Source of the DNA: Clostridia bacterium
Lineage (GTDB): Bacteria; Bacillota; Clostridia; Oscillospirales; Acutalibacteraceae
DNA: 21,732 nt
Reading direction: 5' to 3'
NCBI GenBank assembly: GCA_900768075.1
Contig: CAAGBN010000018.1
Span: 1-21,732, forward strand
In this document: one piece after another, positions 14,744-21,732 of the stretch
Layout of the letters: each line of letters opens with the position of its first letter
Numbering within the stretch: the stretch's first letter is position 1
The notes under the pieces: generated by a model
The model's database searches: none
What the model was told of the DNA's origin: nothing
The model's input: the letters and a program-made list of their open reading frames with translations, nothing else
Program-made: the position numbers and the translations under genes

Positions 14744-15454
14744 TCAGTCTTTTTTGTGAAGAATTTCATCATCGGGGTTAAATACCTTATAACCGGGATG
14801 ACGGCCTGTAACTCTGTAGTAACCGCGAAGGTCGATGAGCTTCTGGATATTGTCTCTGCTGATATCGTGGCTGCCACCGAGGATAACTGCATTGATTGTA
14901 ATCTTTGCCCAAAGCTCAAGGCTTTCCATTCTGTAGAAGGCTGTGATAACGTCACTGCCCACAGCAAGAGCACCGTGGTTTTCAAGAAGCATTACATCGT
15001 GCTCCTCAAGATAAGGCTCGATTGAGTCGGGCACCTCTGAGGTTGAAGGTGTACCATAGGGTGTCAGGGGTACACTGCCGATAACTGCAACGTCTTCGAT
15101 CATATTGTACATATCCATAGCCTTGTGAGCTACTGCAAAGCCTGTTGCTCCGGGAGGATGAGCGTGAATTACACTGAACACATCTTCTCTCTTGTCATAG
15201 CAACGAAGGTGCATTTTGATTTCGCTTGAGGGTCTGTAGCCTTCTTCAGCTTCGAGGATGTTACCGTCTTTATCGAGGATAACAAGCTTATCGGGAGTGA
15301 TGAATGACTTGCTGATACCTGTAGGTGTAGCAATAATTCTGCCGTCGGGGAGCTTTGCACTGACATTACCGTCATTAGCAGCAACCCAGCCGAGCTGCCA
15401 CATTTTATGGCAGACATCGCAGATTTGTTCTTTGATTAACTGTAAATTGTCCAT
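14744..15454 (-). CDS. fucA: L-fuculose-phosphate aldolase (class II)
   Basis: 236 residues from ATG 15454, selected because AAGGAGA lies 6 nt upstream; an upstream in-frame ATG at 15496 lies between the -10 and -35 boxes of the promoter and cannot be used. It splits L-fuculose 1-phosphate (or rhamnulose 1-phosphate) into dihydroxyacetone phosphate and L-lactaldehyde. The zinc ligands H97, H99 (SVIHAHPPG) and H160 (LLENHGAL) and the catalytic E78 (SSEIKMH) are present, with the phosphate-binding NDGNVSAKL at 27-35. It is the first gene of the fuc operon. No lactaldehyde reductase or propanediol gene is in the window. Confidence 0.95.
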   Translation of the reverse strand: MDNLQLIKEQICDVCHKMWQLGWVAANDGNVSAKLPDGRIIATPTGISKSFITPDKLVILDKDGNILEAEEGYRPSSEIKMHLRCYDKREDVFSVIHAHPPGATGFAVAHKAMDMYNMIEDVAVIGSVPLTPYGTPSTSEVPDSIEPYLEEHDVMLLENHGALAVGSDVITAFYRMESLELWAKITINAVILGGSHDISRDNIQKLIDLRGYYRVTGRHPGYKVFNPDDEILHKKD

Positions 15455-15486
15455 AATAAATCTCCTTATTATAAAATTCCAATATA

Positions 15487-15515
15487 AGTATATCAAAAAA
15501 AATACAACTTTTCAA
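15487..15515 (-). promoter_or_regulatory. Sigma-A promoter of the fuc operon
   Basis: Minus strand: TTGAAA (15510-15515), exactly 17 nt, TATACT (15487-15492). The -10 is about 33 nt before the fucA ATG. Confidence 0.8.
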
Positions 15516-15522
15516 GGAACAT

Positions 15523-15554
15523 TGTAAAATTTACACTACATAATTACATAATTA
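15523..15554. promoter_or_regulatory. Palindrome and tandem repeat upstream of the fuc promoter
   Basis: TGTAAA-A-TTTACA (15523-15535) is a perfect inverted repeat with a 1-nt centre, 7 bp upstream of the fuc -35 box. Next to it CATAATTA occurs twice in tandem (15539-15546, 15547-15554). The position suits an activator of the fuc operon; no regulator gene is adjacent. Confidence 0.45.
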
Positions 15555-15581
15555 TAATCACACTTCTTTTTACTTATCACC

Positions 15582-15610
15582 TTTAAAATCGGTAAAGTCT
15601 GTGCTATAAT
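15582..15610 (+). promoter_or_regulatory. Extended -10 promoter of comEC
   Basis: TTTAAA (15582-15587), 17-nt spacer, TATAAT (15605-15610) preceded by TG-C, an extended -10. AAGGAGGTG follows at 15625-15633 before ATG 15640. Confidence 0.75.
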
Positions 15611-15639
15611 AAATGCATAATTTTAAGGAGGTGCATAAA

Positions 15640-17178
15640 ATGAAAAGACCCTTGGCTGTATTCGGCTTCACTCTTTTGGCGGCAACCTTTATTTTGTGCG
15701 TCTTCTCTGATGTGTCACTTGCAATTCTGACAGCACTTATTTCTTATGCCTTGTTTATGGCTTCGGCAGTGGTACCAAAAATGAGAAAAGGCTATTTTAT
15801 GACCACAATTATGCTCTCTTGTCTTGTGGCAAGTATTATGTTTTACGTAGTACAGACACATTATGATAACCTAGCCTGCCTTGTAGGAGGGAATGCAGAT
15901 ATAGTCTGCACAGTCAGAGAAGAGCCCACCTTCAATAAAGAATACGGCAGATATTACTGCAAGGCTGAGCTTGATACCGTCGACGGTAAAGGCTATCACG
16001 GAAACATCAGACTTTCCTTTAATAATACCTATGATAACATTGACCCCGAAAGCTTAAAAATCGGCAATAAGCTGTCTTTCAGCGGAAGTCTCTATAAGGT
16101 CGGCGGAGACGACAAGGACATCGCTGACTACTTCAAAAGCGAAAACATCTACATCGGTACATACGGCATAAAAAATCTCGAAATAACTGAGTGCCGTTTC
16201 AGACCTCTCGGGTACTATGGCAACGAGTTGAGAAAAGCAATCTATCGCAATTTCAAAGATAACTTTTCGCCAAAAACTGCTGACTTTCTCACAGCCCTGC
16301 TGACGGGCTACAAAACCTATGTCAGCGATGAGATTTACGACAGCTTTAAAAATTCAGGCACTGCTCATCTTATGGCTGTATCGGGTATGCACCTGACAGT
16401 GCTGACTTTGTTTATGGGTCTTCTTCTCATAAAGCTTCGTGACAAGCACAAAGGCTTATACACAGGTTTAATCAGTATATTCATATTCTTTATAATGTTT
16501 ATGGCTTCATTCAGCGCTTCTGTTGTCAGAGCAGGTGTTATGCTGTTGACACTGCTCACAGGAAAACTCATAGACAGACACGCAGATTCATTGAATTCTC
16601 TCGGCTTTGCCTGCCTGTGCATTATAGCTGTCAATCCCTTTTCAGTCCTGAGTGCAGGTTTTCTTCTGTCGGTGTTTTCTACCCTTGCAATAATCGTCAG
16701 TGCAGTACCCTTCTGCAACAGACACCGATATTTTATCTGTGACCGTCTCGGTCTGAGCGGTGCAATTTCTTTCCCCGTTACAAATGCAGTAATGCTCAGC
16801 ATAGTCATCAGCCTTTGTGTCATGGTTTACACTCTGCCGATTATGGCTATATCCTTCGGCACTGTTTCACTTATATCACCCATAGCCAATCTGCTGTTTT
16901 TGCCTGTTACCTCTCTTATAATCACTTTGGCATTCATATCGGCAATTCTCTGTGCTGTAGGCATAATGCCGTCACTGCTGACTTTTATTGTGGAAAAGAT
17001 ATCATCTTATTGCCTTGGTGTAGCGGACTTACTCGGCGGCACTGACAGGTTTGTACTCAATATTGATACACCCTTAAAAATAGCCGTCTGCATACTTTTC
17101 CCCTTTGCTATGTACCTTGCCATAAAAACGGCTTCGTATCTTCACAAAAAAATCAAGCATAAAAGAAAGCCACTGTAA
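15640..17178 (+). CDS. comEC: ComEC-type DNA-uptake channel without the nuclease-like domain
   Basis: 512 residues from ATG 15640 (AAGGAGGTG 6 nt upstream; an ATG at 15613 lies before that site and next to the -10 box, so it is unlikely). Two N-terminal helices (about 5-45 and 52-72) lead into an external OB-like domain (about 85-180; CTVREEPTFNKEYGRYYCKAEL). The Competence membrane domain starts near 195 with FLTALLTGYKTYVSDEIYDSFKNSG and the hallmark AHLMAVSGMHLTVLTLF (242-258), followed by about eight helices. ComEC carries DNA across the membrane during transformation. Long members end in a beta-lactamase-like domain of about 250 residues; this one stops after the last helix with a basic tail. 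Confidence 0.93.
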   Translation: MKRPLAVFGFTLLAATFILCVFSDVSLAILTALISYALFMASAVVPKMRKGYFMTTIMLSCLVASIMFYVVQTHYDNLACLVGGNADIVCTVREEPTFNKEYGRYYCKAELDTVDGKGYHGNIRLSFNNTYDNIDPESLKIGNKLSFSGSLYKVGGDDKDIADYFKSENIYIGTYGIKNLEITECRFRPLGYYGNELRKAIYRNFKDNFSPKTADFLTALLTGYKTYVSDEIYDSFKNSGTAHLMAVSGMHLTVLTLFMGLLLIKLRDKHKGLYTGLISIFIFFIMFMASFSASVVRAGVMLLTLLTGKLIDRHADSLNSLGFACLCIIAVNPFSVLSAGFLLSVFSTLAIIVSAVPFCNRHRYFICDRLGLSGAISFPVTNAVMLSIVISLCVMVYTLPIMAISFGTVSLISPIANLLFLPVTSLIITLAFISAILCAVGIMPSLLTFIVEKISSYCLGVADLLGGTDRFVLNIDTPLKIAVCILFPFAMYLAIKTASYLHKKIKHKRKPL

Positions 17179-17188
17179 AGGTGGCTTT
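17166..17188. terminator. Bidirectional hairpin between comEC and the small gene
   Basis: AAAGCCAC (17166-17173) pairs with GTGGCTTT (17181-17188); the comEC stop lies in the loop. The minus-strand tail TTTCTTTTA makes it a better terminator for the small convergent gene. Confidence 0.55.
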
Positions 17189-17193
17189 AGCTG

Positions 17194-17349
17194 TTATAAA
17201 TCGTCTGCATCCTGAATGGGTCTTTCATATGGCTCGTCGGGTATGCCCGTATATGAGCCCTGTACATCGGATTTAATGGGCTCCTGACCTGCTATTCTGA
17301 CAGACTTCACTTTCTTTTTTGGTCTGCTGTGATTTTTCTTGTTATCCAT
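17194..17349 (-). CDS. Small 51-residue hypothetical protein
   Basis: A complete reading frame on the minus strand from ATG 17349 to TAA 17194, with AAAGG 9 nt upstream. The N-terminus is strongly basic (MDNKKNHSRPKKKVKSVRI). The middle reads SDVQGSYTGIPDE, and the end is acidic (RPIQDADDL). No membrane segment or cysteine. The sharp basic-to-acidic layout, a start signal, a terminator just after the stop, and the otherwise empty 275-bp gap argue that it is real. I do not recognise a named family and assign no function. It is divergent from the sigma-factor gene and convergent with comEC. Confidence 0.7.
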   Translation of the reverse strand: MDNKKNHSRPKKKVKSVRIAGQEPIKSDVQGSYTGIPDEPYERPIQDADDL

Positions 17350-17453
17350 AATATCAGCCTTTCTTTTTTTATTAGTATTCCCGAAAAATTTTATTTTCTA
17401 TGCAACAAACCACTGTTATTTCTTATCTAATCTTCTGAACGGATGTGATAAAT

Positions 17454-17975
17454 ATGAGCTCAAAAGTTATTGACAATCTTGTTTCTTCTGCAAAAAACGG
17501 CAGTGCAGAAGCCTTCGGTGAACTTTACGAAATATATTCAAAGGATATGTTCAGGTTTGCCTATTATTATCTCGGGTCTTATGCTATGGCAGAGGACTGT
17601 GTCAGTGAGTGTGTATGCTTAGCCTTTCAGAAGATAGGCAATCTCAGGAAATCCTCATCTTTTAAATCCTGGCTTTTTAAGATTTTACACAACTGCTGTA
17701 ACAGTGCCCTGAGAGAAAAAATACAAAATGAAACCAATGTTGAGTATTCTTCTCTTACCGACCTTTCAGATGAATCACAGGACATCAGCGAAAGGCTCAG
17801 CCTGAAGCAGGCACTTGCGCTTCTTTCACCTGAAGACAGAGAGATAGTTATCCTGCATTTTTGTCATGGGTACACAAGCAAGGAAATAGGTGAAATACTT
17901 GATATGAAAGATGCCACAGTGCGTTCTAAGATAATGCGTTCAGGCGAAAAAATGAGAAAGTTCTTACATAAATAA
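17454..17975 (+). CDS. ECF-type RNA polymerase sigma factor
   Basis: 173 residues from ATG 17454; GGATGTG lies 6 nt upstream. A GTG at 17445 in the same frame is an alternative that would overlap this site. Region 2 covers about 15-85 (FGELYEIYSKDMFRFAYYYLG, AEDCVSECVCLAFQKI, FKSWLFKILHNCCNSALR). Region 4 covers about 115-170 (ALALLSPEDREIVILHF, YTSKEIGEILDMKDATVRSKIMR). There is no region 1 or 3, as in extracytoplasmic-function sigma factors. The next gene starts 16 nt downstream and encodes a membrane protein with a short cytoplasmic N-terminus, as expected for a cognate anti-sigma factor. I see no clear self-type ECF promoter upstream. Confidence 0.92.
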   Translation: MSSKVIDNLVSSAKNGSAEAFGELYEIYSKDMFRFAYYYLGSYAMAEDCVSECVCLAFQKIGNLRKSSSFKSWLFKILHNCCNSALREKIQNETNVEYSSLTDLSDESQDISERLSLKQALALLSPEDREIVILHFCHGYTSKEIGEILDMKDATVRSKIMRSGEKMRKFLHK

Positions 17976-17991
17976 CAAGGAGTGAGATGCT

Positions 17992-20214
17992 ATGAATAAT
18001 AATGATACTTTTGATATATTGCATTCTGAGTTTGACGATTGCCCTCAGATGCCTGAAAGTCTGAGCAAAAGAAATGTAGTTGCAAAGCTCAGCACTCTCC
18101 CCCAGGAAAAGCAGTCAACCATCAGCTTTAAAAGATTAGGCTCTTTAGCTGCGGCTATGATTCTTGTTATGGTCTGTGCAATAGTTGCAACAACAGACTT
18201 CCGACACGATCTGCCACTTGAAATGCAGGATGCGGTTGTAACTTCACCTGTGACACAGAGTGTATTACCTCCAAGCTTCGATAATAAGCCCACTGCTGAC
18301 GCAAAGCTCTCTCAGGCAAAAAGCCGAGAGGAAATAGTAGAGCTGTTCAAAAAAAATTACGAGGAATACAGAGAATACAATAATGTTATTTATGACGGTT
18401 TGTTGTCATTCGGTGCTGCTACTGATACAGCTGCACCCGAGTCAGCAACAGGGGTCACAAGTGCAGCTACCAACAATGCAAGTTCAGTCGGTCTGCTCAA
18501 AGAACACGCTGAAACCAACACTCAGACCGAGGGCGTTGATGAGGGTGATATAATCAAAACCGACAGCAGATATATTTACTATCTCGGTGCTGACACAGGC
18601 GGAAGCAACAATAAACTGAGAATCATCGACACAGAAACTATGACGGCAGTGTACGACGGATATATCTACGATGAAAACGGTGATATTCTCTGGGTAAGTG
18701 ACATCTATGTCAACGGCGATACCCTTGTAGCTATCTGCACTATAAAAAACGGGTATGATATGTATTCAAGAGCTTACGGCTATTTCGGTGCATCCGGCAC
18801 AACTATAGCTATGTCTTATGATATTACCGACAGAAGCGAGCCTAAGCTTATTGCTTCCAACACTCAGGACGGCTCATACAGAAGCTCAAGAATGGTAGGC
18901 AGTATCCTTTATACCGTAAGCCAATATTATGTCAACGCTAAAAACGAAGAGACTATTGCAAATGTCTGCATCCCTAAGATAGGCGGAGCTGAAATCGCTT
19001 GCGATTGCATCTTCCTGCCCGAAGAAGCAGGTAACAGCTATATTCTTCTCACCGCTTTTGATACAGCAGTAAAGGACAGCCCTGTGAGTGCAGTTGCAGT
19101 TTTAGGCAACAGTGGTAATTACTACTGCTCAGAAGACACCTTCTATGTTGTTGCAACTGAATATAACTACGAGGATGCAAACCCTGAGGTCAGAGAAAAA
19201 ACTATAATCAACTCATTCAGCCTCGACGGCACAAACATCGCCTTTAAGGCTACAGGCGAAGTAAAAGGTAACATCATCAATCAGTATTCACTTGATCAAT
19301 ATAAAGACAACCTGAGAATTGCAGTGACATATTTTAACAACAGAACAAACAAAAATGTCAGCTCTGTCTTTGTCCTTGACGAAAATCTCGATATCATCGG
19401 AGAGCTCGAGGATATAGCAAACAACGAACAGATAAAGAGCGTACGCTATATGGGTGACGAGGCTTATGTAGTAACCTTCCGTAACACAGACCCACTCTTT
19501 GCTATTGATCTGAGCGACCCGAAAGCTCCCAAGGTCAAGGGCGAATTGAAGATACCGGGCTACAGTGCATATCTGCACCCCATCGGTGATAATCTCCTCA
19601 TCGGCATCGGATACGAGGGCGACAGTCAGAATGCAGACTTCAACTCTGTGAAAATTTCACTCTTTGACATCAGCGACCCGACTAACCTTAAGGAACTTGA
19701 TAAACTCGTATATCTTAAGGCTTCGACCTCTGTAAGAGATAATCCCAAGGCTCTTATTTATAAGGCTGATGAGGGCATTTTAGCTATACCCGTAAGCACC
19801 TATGACGATAACAGCGAAGACAGACTTTTCTACATCATTCAGATAAGCGACAACAAGCTTAGCCTTAAGCATAAGCTCACACACGTATCAGGCTACTACA
19901 AGGGTGTAAACGATTTAAGAGGCACATATATCGGTGATGATTTCTTCACTGTCAGCGATTATCTTGTTAAAAGGTTTGATTTTGTTACAGGCGAGTTTGA
20001 GGCACAGGTTGCCTTTGCCGATATGCAGGAGCTTACGCCTACGACTTTCCCAAGCGAAAGCAAGGACATATATGATTTACCTTCAGCTGATGCTACAGCC
20101 ACAACTCAGTCGGACACCAACACAAGCCAAGGGTATACTGTCGATGCACCCGACTCTGAAGCTAAAACAGGGCTTTCAGGTCAGACCACACCACCGTATA
20201 ATCCCAATAACTAA
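17992..20214 (+). CDS. Membrane-anchored beta-propeller protein, candidate anti-sigma sensor
   Basis: 740 residues. Residues 1-47 are cytoplasmic, with a helical MPESLSKRNVVAKL (20-33) of the kind seen at the start of clostridial anti-sigma proteins. Residues about 48-67 are a transmembrane helix. A linker with coiled character (SREEIVELFKKNYEEYREYN) leads to a large external domain starting at TQTEGVDEGDIIKTDSRYIYYL (177-198), the hallmark of the secreted beta-propeller family (PF09826 type). Repeated blade-like strands run to about 680, and a Thr/Ser/Pro-rich tail of about 55 residues closes the protein. CAAGGAG precedes the ATG. It shares an operon with the ECF sigma gene, so it may hold that sigma factor until its propeller senses a signal (inference). 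Confidence 0.85.
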   Translation: MNNNDTFDILHSEFDDCPQMPESLSKRNVVAKLSTLPQEKQSTISFKRLGSLAAAMILVMVCAIVATTDFRHDLPLEMQDAVVTSPVTQSVLPPSFDNKPTADAKLSQAKSREEIVELFKKNYEEYREYNNVIYDGLLSFGAATDTAAPESATGVTSAATNNASSVGLLKEHAETNTQTEGVDEGDIIKTDSRYIYYLGADTGGSNNKLRIIDTETMTAVYDGYIYDENGDILWVSDIYVNGDTLVAICTIKNGYDMYSRAYGYFGASGTTIAMSYDITDRSEPKLIASNTQDGSYRSSRMVGSILYTVSQYYVNAKNEETIANVCIPKIGGAEIACDCIFLPEEAGNSYILLTAFDTAVKDSPVSAVAVLGNSGNYYCSEDTFYVVATEYNYEDANPEVREKTIINSFSLDGTNIAFKATGEVKGNIINQYSLDQYKDNLRIAVTYFNNRTNKNVSSVFVLDENLDIIGELEDIANNEQIKSVRYMGDEAYVVTFRNTDPLFAIDLSDPKAPKVKGELKIPGYSAYLHPIGDNLLIGIGYEGDSQNADFNSVKISLFDISDPTNLKELDKLVYLKASTSVRDNPKALIYKADEGILAIPVSTYDDNSEDRLFYIIQISDNKLSLKHKLTHVSGYYKGVNDLRGTYIGDDFFTVSDYLVKRFDFVTGEFEAQVAFADMQELTPTTFPSESKDIYDLPSADATATTQSDTNTSQGYTVDAPDSEAKTGLSGQTTPPYNPNN

Positions 20215-20220
20215 AATTGA

Positions 20221-20249
20221 AGCAGCAACCGTAAAGAGTTGCTGCTTTT
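20221..20249. terminator. Terminator between convergent propeller and phosphoesterase genes
   Basis: AGCAGCAAC (20221-20229) pairs with GTTGCTGCT (20238-20246), tail TTTT on the plus strand. The minus-strand tail is weaker (TTCAATTTT). Confidence 0.7.
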
Positions 20250-20258
20250 AAACTTGTA

Positions 20259-21212
20259 TTATTTAAGCTTATACTCAAGTCTTGTAAGGTCGCCTTCAAG
20301 ATATTCGCCTGAAATGAACTTTCTTGCCTTGAAGATAACTCTGTCGTCATAAACCTCACAGTAGTAGCCTACACCACAGTCCTGGATACCGAAGTTGTTG
20401 AGCTTTCTGTAGCCGGGGATGCTGATTGAATATACACCGTTTTCTTCGTTGAGGGTTTCTGCAATCTTCTCAAAAATACCACCGTGGAGATGACCGTTGA
20501 TGAAAAATACATTCTTGTACTTTTCCATAACTGCACGAACTTCGTCATTCTGCTCACCCATATCGCCTGTCTTCCATACCTCAGGCAGGCCGTGAGTTTC
20601 AGCAAAGGGCTGATGACACATTACAAATACGGGCTTGCCGTCTTTGGTGCCTCTTGCAAGCTCTCTGTCAAGGAAAGCAATCTGCTCTGCAGAAATATGT
20701 GCCTTTTCGAGAATTCTCTTCTCTGTACAAAGGACAATGAGAGTGTAGCCGTTCATATCATAGGAATAGTAAATCTTACCGTTAAGGCTCTTTTTCAGGT
20801 ACTCTTCAGTTTTCTTTATAACGATTTTGGTATTCTTCTTGAAGAAGATACGTGCATCGTGGTTGCCCATTGTAACAAAGAGATTCTTCACTACATTCTG
20901 CTTGTCGAGTACACGGAAAAATCTGTCATACTCGTTGTTTGTGCCATAGTCTGCAATATCACCTGCAAGTAAAAATGCATCGAACTTCTCAGGTGAATTG
21001 GCAAGGTCCTTGAATGTGTTAGCAAGATTTTTCTCAGCACTCTCTCTGTTAGGCAGATGTGTATCGGCAATAATTGCCATAGAAAATCTCACATTTGCAC
21101 TGTCTTCAAAGGTAATAGGCGCATCTGTTTTGACATCATAAACCACATCATACTTGGGGTTCATTGCCTGAAACTGATTCTTATATTTGTCAATAAAAAT
21201 TTTAAGTGACAT
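20259..21212 (-). CDS. Calcineurin-like metallophosphoesterase
   Basis: 317 residues with no signal peptide, so cytoplasmic. All metal-binding motifs are intact: D50-x-H52 (ADTHLP), GD (84-85), GNHD (116-119), H200 (VMCHQPF) and GHLH (240-243). It is expected to be an active phosphomonoesterase or phosphodiesterase; the substrate is unknown. The start at 21212 is supported by GGAGGAG on the minus strand. It stands alone, convergent with the beta-propeller gene, with its own promoter. It differs clearly from the two phosphoesterases of the large operon, having neither an anchor nor the altered GNHD. Confidence 0.92.
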   Translation of the reverse strand: MSLKIFIDKYKNQFQAMNPKYDVVYDVKTDAPITFEDSANVRFSMAIIADTHLPNRESAEKNLANTFKDLANSPEKFDAFLLAGDIADYGTNNEYDRFFRVLDKQNVVKNLFVTMGNHDARIFFKKNTKIVIKKTEEYLKKSLNGKIYYSYDMNGYTLIVLCTEKRILEKAHISAEQIAFLDRELARGTKDGKPVFVMCHQPFAETHGLPEVWKTGDMGEQNDEVRAVMEKYKNVFFINGHLHGGIFEKIAETLNEENGVYSISIPGYRKLNNFGIQDCGVGYYCEVYDDRVIFKARKFISGEYLEGDLTRLEYKLK

Positions 21213-21245
21213 ATCTTACTCCTCCTGATGAATAATCTGTTTAAT

Positions 21246-21274
21246 ATAATAACAGAAATTTATTTTTATTGCAA
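21246..21274 (-). promoter_or_regulatory. Promoter of the solitary metallophosphoesterase
   Basis: Minus strand: TTGCAA (21269-21274), 17-nt spacer, TATTAT (21246-21251), about 34 nt before the ATG. Confidence 0.55.
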
Positions 21275-21334
21275 GTATATAACAAAATTGAAAGAGTTTT
21301 TGTTTTATCGGCAGTTAAATATTTTTTAAAACAG

Positions 21335-21363
21335 TTGATTTTTAATATCTTATCGTGTATAAT
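21335..21363 (+). promoter_or_regulatory. Strong sigma-A promoter of tRNA-Pro
   Basis: TTGATT (21335-21340), 17-nt spacer, perfect TATAAT (21358-21363), ending 14 nt before the mature tRNA. Confidence 0.85.
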
Positions 21364-21377
21364 ACTAAAAGTCACTT

Positions 21378-21454
21378 CGGGGTGTGGCGAAGTTTGGTAT
21401 CGCGCTTGGTTCGGGACCAAGAGGCCATGGGTTCAAGTCCCGTCACTCCGACCA
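21378..21454 (+). tRNA. tRNA-Pro, anticodon CGG
   Basis: 77 nt including an encoded CCA. The acceptor CGGGGTG pairs with CACTCCG (one G-U), followed by discriminator A and CCA. The anticodon stem CTTGG/CCAAG encloses TTCGGGA, giving anticodon CGG, which reads CCG. The T-arm is ATGGG-TTCAAGT-CCCGT. The D-arm GCGA...TCGC is present. It has its own promoter and terminator. Confidence 0.96.
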
Positions 21455-21464
21455 GTTAAAGAAA

Positions 21465-21496
21465 AGTACTCACTTTATAGTGGGTACTTTTTTATT
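21465..21496 (+). terminator. Terminator of tRNA-Pro
   Basis: AGTACTCAC pairs with GTGGGTACT (one G-U), followed by a T-run, 11 nt after CCA. Confidence 0.85.
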
Positions 21497-21502
21497 GGCC
21501 GA

Positions 21503-21732
21503 TTGGTCCCGAACCTGAGGGACCAGGCATTGAGCACGACCGCGTCCTGCGGACGATTAAGGGAGTGCAAAATGGCGCAGCGGTCAAAATTGCTCGGCGC
21601 TCCAAGCCGATAAGCAATTTTGGGTACCGCAAGAGGTAGCCATGGGTTCAAGGTCTCGGCTGCCGCCTCAGTCAGTGCTTCTGTGCATTGCACAGAGGTG
21701 TCCACAGGACACCCGCTCTCGGCTGCCGCCTC
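21503..21732 (+). repeat. tRNA-derived, hairpin-studded repeat running to the window end
   Basis: Bases 21503-21515 are the exact reverse complement of the tRNA-Pro anticodon region (21408-21420). Bases 21639-21652 directly repeat 14 nt of its T-arm (21424-21437). In between, 21585-21622 folds into a 10-bp stem (CAAAATTGCT/AGCAATTTTG) capped by a 5-bp stem with the 7-nt loop GCTCCAA, like an anticodon arm reading TCC. Perfect triloop hairpins lie at 21543-21555, 21681-21695 and 21697-21713. TCTCGGCTGCCGCCTC occurs at 21654-21669 and again at 21717-21732. The right end is cut by the window edge. No credible ORF. Confidence 0.55.

Noticed and set aside
21269..21613. 114-residue plus-strand ORF across tRNA-Pro
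   Set aside because: It runs through the tRNA, its promoter and terminator; composition is non-coding.

Overview
The window looks like a chromosomal stretch, possibly one whole metagenomic contig, from a gut-type Clostridia (Oscillospiraceae/Ruminococcaceae-like). The support is moderate GC with many CCC/GAC codons, strong AGGAGG-type ribosome sites, sigma-A promoters with 17-nt spacers, a GPH-family sugar symporter, a full L-fucose pathway, a tRNA-Pro(CGG), and protein families typical of anaerobic Firmicutes. Both window ends lie in hairpin-rich, tRNA-derived repeats, the kind of place where assemblies break.

Layout. Bases 1-460 hold repeats: a hairpin-studded element ending in a tRNA-like CCA, a terminator, a second element with an array of four hairpins, and another terminator. 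An AraC-type regulator (minus, 500-1306) is divergent from an eight-gene plus-strand operon (1452-10998): anchored metallophosphoesterase, GH4 glycosidase with the CHEV signature, YhhN-type membrane protein, cytoplasmic metallophosphoesterase-like protein, GPH symporter, anchored glycerophosphodiester phosphodiesterase, anchored endonuclease/exonuclease/phosphatase-fold protein, and a GH63-like glycosidase. Gene gaps are 12-34 nt. A convergent minus-strand operon (15454 to 11082) encodes fucA, fucU, a RhaB-type kinase and fucI. Divergent from it is comEC (15640-17178), which lacks the usual C-terminal nuclease-like domain. Then come an overlooked 51-residue minus-strand gene, an ECF sigma factor, a membrane-anchored beta-propeller protein that may be its anti-sigma factor, a third metallophosphoesterase (minus), and tRNA-Pro with promoter and terminator, followed by another tRNA-derived hairpin repeat to the end.

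How it may work. In the large operon three predicted phosphodiesterases face outward on membrane anchors, the symporter imports, and two glycosidases without export signals act inside. This suggests use of a glycan or glycolipid carrying phosphodiester groups. The fuc operon converts L-fucose to dihydroxyacetone phosphate and L-lactaldehyde but has no transporter or fucosidase of its own. The two most system-like candidates are the phosphodiesterase/glycosidase operon with its duplicated divergent operator, and the sigma/beta-propeller pair. The terminal repeats are the most unusual non-coding feature.
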